From assembly GCA_001800945.1 (NCBI GenBank), contig MGWJ01000125.1, positions 1 to 24,901 on the forward strand: a stretch of 24,901 nt of DNA, given 5' to 3'. Origin of the DNA: Flavobacteria bacterium RIFCSPLOWO2_12_FULL_31_7 (GTDB lineage: Bacteria; Bacteroidota; Bacteroidia; Flavobacteriales; Flavobacteriaceae). The notes beneath the pieces were generated by a model. It saw only the letters and a list, made by a program, of their open reading frames with translations. It made no database searches and was not told the DNA's origin. Made by a program: the position numbers and the translations under genes. Below, piece after piece: positions 15,604 through 22,500 of this stretch (position 1 is its first letter; every line of letters starts with the position of its first letter).

Positions 15604-16164
15604 ATGAAATTACACGCAAAGTTACTAAAAACGTTTTTTTACACACTTGTTTTTTTGAATTCTGCATCTCTATTTTCACAACAAGATAGTATTCCAAAAG
15701 AGAAGCGTGTTTTTTGGAAGCATGTACAATTTGGTGGTGGATTAGGATTAGCTGTAGGTAATGGTTTTACTAATATTTCTGTTTCTCCAACAGGTTACTA
15801 TAATTTTAATAAAACCTATTCAGTTGGAGTTGGTTTGACAGGAAGTTATGTAGCGCAAGAACAAAATCCTTCTAACTTTAATTCTATTGGATATAAATCG
15901 ACTATTTTTGGTGGAAGTTTAATTGGTTTAGTACATCCAATAGAAGAAATTCAACTTTCTGCTGAATTAGAAGAATTGAGAGTCCAAAGAAATTTTGATG
16001 ACGATTTTTTGTATGATGATACTTTTTGGAATACCGCTTTATTTTTAGGAGCAGGTTATAGGGCTCAGAATGTAACTTTAGGAGTAAAATTTAATGTGTT
16101 GCATAAAGCAGACAATCATGTGTATTCACAAGCTTTTGTTCCTTTTATCCGATTGATGTTTTAA
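15604..16164 (+). CDS. small outer-membrane beta-barrel-like protein, divergent from sucA
   Basis: This 186-residue protein has a signal peptide (hydrophobic stretch FFYTLVFLNSASLF, cleavage near LFSQQ). Alternating polar/aromatic strands rich in Gly follow (FGGGLGLAVGNGF, YSVGVGLTGSYVAQ, FLGAGYRAQNVTLGVKFNV). It ends in the aromatic RLMF, as is typical of outer-membrane barrels. About eight strands fit the length. No transport or enzyme motif is visible. It is divergent from sucA and shares a symmetric promoter region with it. From memory, short flavobacterial proteins in this position sometimes carry the name alpha-ketoglutarate decarboxylase in databases. That name would fit sucA and not this sequence. 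Confidence 0.78.
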   Translation: MKLHAKLLKTFFYTLVFLNSASLFSQQDSIPKEKRVFWKHVQFGGGLGLAVGNGFTNISVSPTGYYNFNKTYSVGVGLTGSYVAQEQNPSNFNSIGYKSTIFGGSLIGLVHPIEEIQLSAELEELRVQRNFDDDFLYDDTFWNTALFLGAGYRAQNVTLGVKFNVLHKADNHVYSQAFVPFIRLMF

Positions 16165-16514
16165 TACTTATTTCGAAACCACACTTTTTGCCATTCGCGT
16201 TTTAAAATTAAGAACGTGACGTCTTCAGATAATTTAAATACATCCGAACCGTCTAATTTCTTAATTTGATCTTCTGAAACATCAATGATGTAAAGTAAAT
16301 TTAAATATTCGGCAAATTTGTGATTGATTAATTTAAGAATCTTTTCCTGAACCAAAAGCTTTAATTCAAACGGGAAAATATCCAAAGGAATATCTATATT
16401 TTCATTTGCTAAAGCAAAATCTTTGTTAGTTTGCTCTATCAATTTGAAATATAAATGTTCTTCTTCTGCTTCGTTAATCAAAGCGTCGATGTTTGCTGGT
16501 GGTAAATAACTCAT
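16161..16514 (-). CDS. conserved small cytoplasmic protein of unknown function
   Basis: This is a 117-residue protein starting MSYLPPANIDALINEAEEEH. It has no signal peptide or membrane segment. The sequence is mostly acidic and helical in the first half, and ends in a basic, Trp-containing tail (LKREWQKVWFRNKY). No known motif is recognised. It lies 43 bases after the polyprenyl synthase gene on the same strand, so co-transcription is likely. Its stop codon overlaps the stop of the convergent outer-membrane-like gene by four bases. Confidence 0.75.
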   Translation of the reverse strand: MSYLPPANIDALINEAEEEHLYFKLIEQTNKDFALANENIDIPLDIFPFELKLLVQEKILKLINHKFAEYLNLLYIIDVSEDQIKKLDGSDVFKLSEDVTFLILKREWQKVWFRNKY

Positions 16515-16557
16515 TTTGCTAAATTGAAAATTGGCACATCGAAAATTGTCTAATTAA

Positions 16558-17532
16558 TTAAACGTTTCTGTTCATTAATTTATCGCCAAACAATCTTAAA
16601 ATCATTTTTTTATCGTCTGATAAATGCATTTTTTCCAACGTTTCAAATGCTTTTTCAGTATAATTAGCTATCGCATCTTGTGTAGCTTTACTCGCACCAG
16701 AAGCATTAAAAATGTTTTTTACCGATTCAATTTTGTCTGTATTATCTTGTGGTTGAATCGAAAATAAATGCAACAATTGTTGTTGGTTTTCTTCGTTTGA
16801 AAACTCCATGGCTTTTAAGTATAAATAGGTTTTTTTGTTCTCAATAATATCGCCACCTACTTGTTTTCCAAAGGTTTCTGGGTTTCCAAAAGCATCTAAA
16901 TAATCGTCTTGTAATTGGAAAGCAATTCCTAAATTTAATCCAAAATCGTAAATTAAATTTGCATTTTCTTCTGAAGTTTCCGCAACAATAGCCCCCATTT
17001 TCATAGCAGCTCCTAATAAAACTGCCGTTTTGTATTCAATCATTTTTAAATACTCTGGAATGGTAACATCATCACGGGTTTCAAAATCTACGTCATATTG
17101 TTGTCCTTCGCAAACTTCTAAAGCCGTTTTACTGAATAACTTCGCTAAAGCTTGAAATATTTTTGGTTCATAATCTTCAAAATATTGATACGCTAAAATT
17201 AGCATCGCATCACCAGATAAAATTCCAGTATTCAAGTTCCATTTTTCATGAACGGTTTCATTTCCGCGTCGTAAGGGTGCATCGTCCATAATATCATCGT
17301 GAACTAATGAAAAATTATGGAAAACTTCTACGGCTTTTGCTGCCGAAATGGCTTTTTTATGATCACCATCAAAAATATCAGCAGCCATTAACGTTAAAAC
17401 TGGTCGGATTCTTTTTCCGCCAAGCGATAAAATATAATCTATCGGTTCGTATAAGTTTTTGGGCTGTTTGTTAATGTGTAAGTTAGAAAACGCTTCTGAA
17501 ATAACATTCTGGTAATCTGATAATGAAAGCAT
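16558..17532 (-). CDS. trans-polyprenyl diphosphate synthase
   Basis: This enzyme adds isopentenyl diphosphate units to an allylic diphosphate to make the polyprenyl chain used for menaquinone and other isoprenoids. From the start at 17532 (MLSLSDYQNVISEAF) it has 324 residues, the usual family length. An upstream ATG at 17580 would add 16 atypical residues. Both Asp-rich Mg-binding motifs are present: the first in LVHDDIMDDAPLRRG (DDIMD at about 79-83) and the second in FQLQDDYLDAFG (DDYLD at about 209-213). The substrate-binding GGKRIRP is near residue 40. The product chain length cannot be read with certainty; a medium chain (C30-C40) would fit a menaquinone-using bacterium. It is divergent from the YceI-like gene. 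Confidence 0.93.
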   Translation of the reverse strand: MLSLSDYQNVISEAFSNLHINKQPKNLYEPIDYILSLGGKRIRPVLTLMAADIFDGDHKKAISAAKAVEVFHNFSLVHDDIMDDAPLRRGNETVHEKWNLNTGILSGDAMLILAYQYFEDYEPKIFQALAKLFSKTALEVCEGQQYDVDFETRDDVTIPEYLKMIEYKTAVLLGAAMKMGAIVAETSEENANLIYDFGLNLGIAFQLQDDYLDAFGNPETFGKQVGGDIIENKKTYLYLKAMEFSNEENQQQLLHLFSIQPQDNTDKIESVKNIFNASGASKATQDAIANYTEKAFETLEKMHLSDDKKMILRLFGDKLMNRNV

Positions 17533-17589
17533 ACTTGTAATTTTTGGTAAATTTAAACTAATAATTGCAAAAAAACTCACTTATTTAAA

Positions 17590-17655
17590 TGTTAAATTTA
17601 TGTGAAAATCACGGAAACTATTTTAGTTTCTAAAGTTTCCGTTATACATTTGCCT
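17590..17655 (+). promoter_or_regulatory. operator-promoter block upstream of the YceI/hydrolase pair (copy 1)
   Basis: This 66-bp block matches 19331-19396 at 56 positions with no gaps. Its core 17611-17642 has 9-bp inverted arms, ACGGAAACT and AGTTTCCGT, separated by 14 bases. Inside it, GAAACTATTTTAGTTTC (17614-17630) is a second, perfect 17-bp dyad. Two bases later comes the -7 box TACATTTG (17645-17652), 26 bases before the ATG. No TTG is found near -33; the dyad occupies that space, as expected for a repressor site. TetR (19446-20042) is the likely binder. Confidence 0.75.
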
Positions 17656-17678
17656 CATAATTTTAAGATCGTACCGCA

Positions 17679-18215
17679 ATGACAAATATAAAATGGAACC
17701 TAAATGTAAATCAATCTGATTTTATGGTTCGAGCAAAAAATTCAAGTATTGCTTATTTGGATAGTTCATTTAATCAACTTTCGAGTTCAATTGCAATTGA
17801 GAATAATCACTTAACAAACGCCAATTTGGAGTTTGTTTTAGACGTGAATAAAAAAGAAGGCAAATTGGAACACATTAAAAATAATATAAAATTTAGAGAT
17901 TATTTAAACGCGAGCCAATATCCTTTCGTGGTTTTTAAATCGATTTCTTATGAAAAAATTAATGATGATATCAATTTCGTAAAAGGCTATTTGACGATCA
18001 ATAACATTACAAAAGTGGTTGAGTTAGATGCAAAAATTGCCACTTTAGAAAATTCTAACGATTCTTCAAAAGTTTTGGTTGAGATTTTTGGAGAAATCAA
18101 TCGACAAGATTTTGGTTTGTATTCCAATTCGAATATAGAAAACAATGGATTATTAGTTGGTTATAATTTAAACTTAACTGCTAATTTAGAATTCACAGCA
18201 AATAATATTAATTAA
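17679..18215 (+). CDS. YceI-like family protein, cytoplasmic form
   Basis: This is a 178-residue protein starting MTNIKWNLNVNQSDFMVRAK. YceI proteins form a lipocalin-like barrel that binds isoprenoids or other long-chain lipids. Typical features are the opening W-N-L-N strand, the KFRDYLNASQYPFVVFKS segment near residues 71-88 (usually FFDVEKYPTATF-like in the family), and GYLTINNITKVVELDAKI near 107-124. There is no signal peptide, unlike many periplasmic members. It is followed after two bases by the metallo-beta-lactamase-fold gene, so the two form an operon. The promoter block upstream is shared with the tetR operon. The bound lipid is unknown. Confidence 0.85.
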   Translation: MTNIKWNLNVNQSDFMVRAKNSSIAYLDSSFNQLSSSIAIENNHLTNANLEFVLDVNKKEGKLEHIKNNIKFRDYLNASQYPFVVFKSISYEKINDDINFVKGYLTINNITKVVELDAKIATLENSNDSSKVLVEIFGEINRQDFGLYSNSNIENNGLLVGYNLNLTANLEFTANNIN

Positions 18216-18217
18216 TT

Positions 18218-19312
18218 ATGATATTTTTAATCCTATTAGTTGTGGTTCTAGTTGTCGGAATTAACGTGTTTTTCCAACAAGAACAATTTGGAAAACGCCC
18301 TTCAGGATGGAGGTTACAACTGGTACAGAATTCTCCGAATTATAAAAACAATGCGTTCCAGAATTTAAGTCATACTCCAAGTTTAACAGAAGGGGTTTCA
18401 ATGACTTCAGTATTAAAAGAATTTGTATTAAACAAAAATGAATTCAAAAAACCCAATCAACATATTCCAACCGTTAAAACCGATTTACTGAATTTAAATC
18501 CATTAGAAAATGTAGTGGTTTGGTTCGGACATTCTTCGTATTTTGTTCAAATTGATGGGAAAAAAATATTAGTTGATCCAGTTTTGAGTAACAATGCTTC
18601 TCCATTATCCTTCACCACGAAAGCATTTGAAGGCACCAATGTGTACACCACTGATGATTTTCCAGAAATAGATTATTTGTTTATTTCACACGACCATTGG
18701 GATCATTTGGATTACAAGACAATTATGAAATTGAAACCTAAAATTAAAACGGTAATTACCGGAATCGGAACGGGAGCACATTTTGAACATTGGGGTTTTG
18801 ATAGCGAGTTAATTATAGAAAAAGATTGGAACGAAACCATAACATTTGAAGGTGGTTTTGAAGTTACCATTGTTCCAGCCCGACATTTTTCAGGAAGAAG
18901 TTTTGTCAGAAACAAAGCACTTTGGGTGTCATTCGTAGTACAAACACCAACTGCGAAATTGTTTATCGGCGGTGATAGTGGGTACGATTCTCATTTTGCA
19001 GAAATTGGTAAACAATTCGGACCTTTTGATTTGGCTTTTCTAGAAAACGGACAATATGATAAAAGTTGGAAATACATTCACATGACACCAAATGAAGTAC
19101 TTCAAGCGGCAATGGATTTAAAAGCAAGAGCTTTGTTTCCAGTACATTCCTCTAAGTTTACATTAGCCAACCATAATTGGAATGAACCACTTTCAAGAAT
19201 CAGTGAATTAGCAGAAACTTCAGAAATAAAATTAATCACACCATTAATAGGAGAAAAAACAAATCTGAATTCTGAAAAGGTATTTCCTAAATGGTGGGAA
19301 TTTTCAGCTTAA
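18218..19312 (+). CDS. membrane-anchored metallo-beta-lactamase-fold hydrolase, NAPE-PLD-like
   Basis: This 364-residue protein has an N-terminal hydrophobic anchor (about residues 1-18). The metal site is complete: HDHWDH at 158-163, His223 in ARHFSGRSF, Asp253 in GGDSGYDSHF and His310 in FPVHSSKF. A further conserved stretch is ENGQY at 276-280, followed by HMTPNE. Features such as GGDSGYDSHF, ENGQYD and the W-x-G-H-S start (VWFGHSSYF) are those of the N-acyl-phosphatidylethanolamine phospholipase D-like group. The natural substrate is not shown by sequence, and related proteins include other lipid or sugar-phosphate hydrolases. It is second in the YceI operon. No terminator is visible before the tetR promoter, so some read-through is possible. 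Confidence 0.88.
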   Translation: MIFLILLVVVLVVGINVFFQQEQFGKRPSGWRLQLVQNSPNYKNNAFQNLSHTPSLTEGVSMTSVLKEFVLNKNEFKKPNQHIPTVKTDLLNLNPLENVVVWFGHSSYFVQIDGKKILVDPVLSNNASPLSFTTKAFEGTNVYTTDDFPEIDYLFISHDHWDHLDYKTIMKLKPKIKTVITGIGTGAHFEHWGFDSELIIEKDWNETITFEGGFEVTIVPARHFSGRSFVRNKALWVSFVVQTPTAKLFIGGDSGYDSHFAEIGKQFGPFDLAFLENGQYDKSWKYIHMTPNEVLQAAMDLKARALFPVHSSKFTLANHNWNEPLSRISELAETSEIKLITPLIGEKTNLNSEKVFPKWWEFSA

Positions 19313-19330
19313 AAATCGGCGACTCTTAGA

Positions 19331-19396
19331 TGTTAAATTAATGTGAAGATTATGGAAACTATTTTAGTATTAAAAGTTTCCGTAATATCTTTGCCT
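19331..19396 (+). promoter_or_regulatory. operator-promoter block upstream of tetR (copy 2)
   Basis: This block matches 17590-17655 at 56 of 66 bases. The core 19352-19383 has arms ATGGAAACT and AGTTTCCGT, again with a 14-base spacer. The -7 box TATCTTTG (19386-19393) follows at the same two-base distance. The inner dyad seen in copy 1 is degenerate here, while the outer arms are kept. The ATG of tetR is 53 bases after the -7 box, leaving a leader of about 45 bases. Autoregulation by TetR is inferred. Confidence 0.75.
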
Positions 19397-19445
19397 TCGA
19401 AAAGAATAGGCATACAAAGAATAAAGTACAAAATACCCAATAAAA

Positions 19446-20042
19446 ATGAAAGATAAAATCATCAAAAAAGCGACAGATATGTTTTTGAAATTAGGTTTCA
19501 AAAGTGTAACAATGGATGACATTGCTGGTGAAATGTGTATTTCTAAAAAAACCATTTACAAATATTTTTGCAACAAAGAAGTATTAATTGAGGAAGGAAC
19601 ATCTGTAATGCACGACGAAGTGCATAAAATTATTGATGAAATTGTTGCTAAAGACTATAATGCGATTGAAGAGAATTTCGAAATCAGAAAAATGTTTAAA
19701 GAAATGTTTAAGTCGGTTAACGATTCTCCAATCTACCAATTGAAAAAGCATTATCCTGAAATTTATTCCAAAATGATGGCCAATAAATTAGACGATTGTA
19801 ACATCATGTTCAGACAAAATATCGTAAAAGGAATTGCACAAGGTTTATATAGAGAAAACTTAGATGTTGAAAAATATATTCGGTTCTATTATATGTTAAT
19901 TTTTACGATTAACGAAACCATTGCTTCAGAAAAAGAGGCGTTAGAATTAGAGCTAGATGCTTTAGAATATCATACCAGAGCTATGGCAACATTAGCCGGA
20001 ATCAAAGAATTAGAAAAACAATTACAATTAAATACTAATTAA
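19446..20042 (+). CDS. TetR/AcrR family transcriptional repressor
   Basis: This is a 198-residue protein. The N-terminal DNA-binding domain includes the helix-turn-helix at about 22-41 (TMDDIAGEMCISKKTIYKYF), a near-canonical TetR signature, followed by NKEVLIEEG. The rest is a helical ligand/dimer domain with no predictable ligand. It is the first gene of an operon with tolC-like, adaptor and RND permease genes (12-base gap to the next), the usual setting for a local efflux repressor. Its own promoter has a dyad also found upstream of the YceI operon, so it probably controls both. Confidence 0.93.
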   Translation: MKDKIIKKATDMFLKLGFKSVTMDDIAGEMCISKKTIYKYFCNKEVLIEEGTSVMHDEVHKIIDEIVAKDYNAIEENFEIRKMFKEMFKSVNDSPIYQLKKHYPEIYSKMMANKLDDCNIMFRQNIVKGIAQGLYRENLDVEKYIRFYYMLIFTINETIASEKEALELELDALEYHTRAMATLAGIKELEKQLQLNTN

Positions 20043-20054
20043 TATAACAATAGA

Positions 20055-21392
20055 ATGAAAAATAAAATTATCATTTCAATATTGTTCTTGGTTTCTTACG
20101 CGAACGCACAAGAAGTAAAGACTTTAAATTTGAAAGAAGTTTTGCAATATGCTTTAGAGAATAAAGCTGAAGCTAAAAAAGCAAAATTGCAAGTTGAAAA
20201 TAGTGAATATAAAATTCAAGAAGTTCGTTCAAGAGCCTTACCGCAAATTGCAGCTAATGGAAGTTTAAATTACAATCCAATTTTGCAAACGACAGTTATT
20301 GATGGTGATAATTTTGGAGCACCGGGAACTACTATTCAAGCAGCTTTTGGTCAAAAATGGAATTCTGGAGCCGGAATTTCTTTAACTCAAGCTTTGTTTG
20401 ATCAATCTGTATTTACAGGTTTAAGAGCTGCAAAATCTACTCGAGAATTTTATCAATTGAACGCGCAATTAACTGATGAACAAGTTATTGAACGTGTGGC
20501 TAACGCTTATTATCAAGTTTACGTGCAACAACAAAAGTTAATTGTAGTGGAAAATAATTTAAAAAACACCACTAAAGTTAAAACTATTATTGAAGGACAA
20601 TACAATAACGGTTTGGCTAAAAAAATTGATTTAGATAGAATTAGTGTTCGTGTGAATAATATCAATTCAATGCGTCAACAACTATTAAACGCGATTACAC
20701 TTCAAGAAAATGCCCTGAAATTTTACATGGGAATGCCAATGGAAAACACCCTTGTTATTCCACAAACAGCTTTTGAAGTTTCACCACAAGATATATTGTC
20801 AAGTGCAGATGTAACCAAAAGAACAGAATATTTGGTGCTAAAAAAACAAGAACAATTGTTAGAATTACAAAAGAAATCTTTCCAAGCGTATTATTATCCA
20901 ACTTTATCTTTAAGTGGTGGTTATAATTACATCGGTCAAGGACCACAATTGCCATGGTTTGCTAAACCATCTGATGGCGTGTATTGGTCGGATTATGCTT
21001 CTGTTGGTTTAAGTTTAAGAGTGCCTATTTTTTCAGGATTCGGAACTAGAGCTAAAGTTCGTCAAGCGGATAACTCTTTAAAAAGTTTACAAGTAGATTT
21101 AGATGATACGAAACTAGCTTTAGATTTAGCTTTCGAAAATTCTAAAAAACAAATTGAAAACAGTTTAATTACCATTTCAAATCAGAAAGAAAATGCCAAA
21201 TTAGCTCAAGAAGTTTTCAATAATACAAACAACAACTACACGCAAGGTTTAGCTTCATTAACGGATTTGTTAGATGCTGAAAACGCTTTAGTTGATGCTC
21301 AAAATAATTATACAGCGGCAATATTAGATTATAAACTTGCCGAAATTCAATTAATCAAATCAAAAGGAGAACTAAAATCATTAATCAAATAA
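20055..21392 (+). CDS. TolC family outer membrane efflux protein
   Basis: This 445-residue protein has a signal peptide (MKNKIIISILFLVSYANA). Two repeats of the outer-membrane-factor type follow, rich in long amphipathic helices: VANAYYQVYVQQQKLIVVEN near 154-173 in the first half, and NYTQGLASLTDLLDAENALV near the end of the second. Beta strands such as LSLSGGYNYIGQGP form the barrel part. It should make the trimeric outer membrane channel of the tripartite pump encoded with the next two genes. It follows tetR by 12 bases and precedes the adaptor by eight. Confidence 0.93.
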   Translation: MKNKIIISILFLVSYANAQEVKTLNLKEVLQYALENKAEAKKAKLQVENSEYKIQEVRSRALPQIAANGSLNYNPILQTTVIDGDNFGAPGTTIQAAFGQKWNSGAGISLTQALFDQSVFTGLRAAKSTREFYQLNAQLTDEQVIERVANAYYQVYVQQQKLIVVENNLKNTTKVKTIIEGQYNNGLAKKIDLDRISVRVNNINSMRQQLLNAITLQENALKFYMGMPMENTLVIPQTAFEVSPQDILSSADVTKRTEYLVLKKQEQLLELQKKSFQAYYYPTLSLSGGYNYIGQGPQLPWFAKPSDGVYWSDYASVGLSLRVPIFSGFGTRAKVRQADNSLKSLQVDLDDTKLALDLAFENSKKQIENSLITISNQKENAKLAQEVFNNTNNNYTQGLASLTDLLDAENALVDAQNNYTAAILDYKLAEIQLIKSKGELKSLIK

Positions 21393-21400
21393 GTAACACC

Positions 21401-22468
21401 ATGAAAAAAAATATTATCACCTCATTAGTAATTTTAGGAGCTATTGCAGTAATAGCTGTAATATTAATGAAAAACAAAGAAGAAAACGCGGCTAAAGTAG
21501 CTGTTGTAGCGGAGAAAAACGCATCAGTTTCTGTAAAAGTTGCCACTGTAAAAACGGAAGAAGTTTCTTTAGATTTTAGTTCGAATGGTATTTTCGAACC
21601 TACTCAAGAATTAATTGTTTGTGCTGAAAAATCAGGAAAAGTAATTAGTGTTTTAGTGAAAGAAGGCGATAGAGTGAGTGTCGGACAAACGTTAGCTATT
21701 GTTAGAAGTGACGTTATTAATGTAGAAGCTCAAACAGCTGAAGCAGCATACCAAAATGCTTTAACAGATTATAATCGTTTTGAAAATGCTTATAAAACAG
21801 GCGGTGTTACCAAACAACAATTAGATCAAGCAAGATTAGGAATGGTAAATGCAAAAGCAAGATTAACGCAAGCAAGAATTAACGTAGGCGATACAAGAAT
21901 TAAAGCGCCAATTAGCGGAATCGTTAACAAAAGAATGATCGAGCCAGGTTCAATTTTAGCTGGAATGCCACCAACACAAATGTTCGAAATTGTAAACGTT
22001 TCTAAATTAAAATTAAAAGTTACGGCTAATGAAGGTCAAGTGGCTGGTTTAAAATTAGGAAACGTAATCAACGTAACTTCAAATGTATATCCAGGAAAAG
22101 TGTTTTCAGGAAAAATTACTTTCGTAGCACCAAAAGCTGACGCTACTTTAAACTTCCCAGTTGAAATTGAAATCACCAACAATTCTTCAAACGATTTAAA
22201 AGCAGGAATGTACGGAACAGCTGAATTCTCTTCAAATCAACAGAAACAAAATTTAATGATTGTGCCAAGAAATGCTTTCGTAGGAAGTGTGAGCAGTAAC
22301 CAAATTTTTGTAAACGAAAATGGAGTAGCTGTACTTAAAAATGTAACTGCTGGAAGAATTTTAGGTGATCAAGTTGAAATTGTAAAAGGACTTAACAACG
22401 GAGATCAAGTTGTAGTAACGGGACAATTGAACATTGTTGACGGAACAAAATTAGAAATTATTAAATAA
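21401..22468 (+). CDS. RND efflux periplasmic adaptor subunit (HlyD/AcrA-like)
   Basis: This 355-residue protein has an N-terminal membrane anchor (about residues 5-23; no lipobox). The biotinyl/lipoyl-like half-motifs lie at about 70-101 (KSGKVISVLVKEGDRVSVG) and about 166-190 (TRIKAPISGIVNKRMIEPGS). A short helical hairpin at about 105-160 lies between them. Beta-barrel and membrane-proximal domains follow, ending GQLNIVDGTKLEIIK. It bridges the RND permease and the TolC-like channel. The short hairpin is usual for Bacteroidota adaptors. The gaps are eight bases to the gene before and 32 to the permease. Confidence 0.94.
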   Translation: MKKNIITSLVILGAIAVIAVILMKNKEENAAKVAVVAEKNASVSVKVATVKTEEVSLDFSSNGIFEPTQELIVCAEKSGKVISVLVKEGDRVSVGQTLAIVRSDVINVEAQTAEAAYQNALTDYNRFENAYKTGGVTKQQLDQARLGMVNAKARLTQARINVGDTRIKAPISGIVNKRMIEPGSILAGMPPTQMFEIVNVSKLKLKVTANEGQVAGLKLGNVINVTSNVYPGKVFSGKITFVAPKADATLNFPVEIEITNNSSNDLKAGMYGTAEFSSNQQKQNLMIVPRNAFVGSVSSNQIFVNENGVAVLKNVTAGRILGDQVEIVKGLNNGDQVVVTGQLNIVDGTKLEIIK

Positions 22469-22500
22469 GATTTTTTCCTAAAATCTTTAAACGATAACAT

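Noticed and set aside
17533..17589. Promoter for the polyprenyl synthase gene
   Set aside because: No TAnnTTTG match was found on the minus strand in this stretch. A promoter must exist but cannot be placed from the sequence.
19313..19330. Terminator after the metallo-hydrolase gene
   Set aside because: No stem followed by a T run is visible before the tetR promoter block.
22469..22500. A third copy of the GGAAACT/AGTTTCC operator before the RND permease
   Set aside because: The 32-base gap has no such dyad and no TAnnTTTG box, so the permease is best read as part of the tetR operon.
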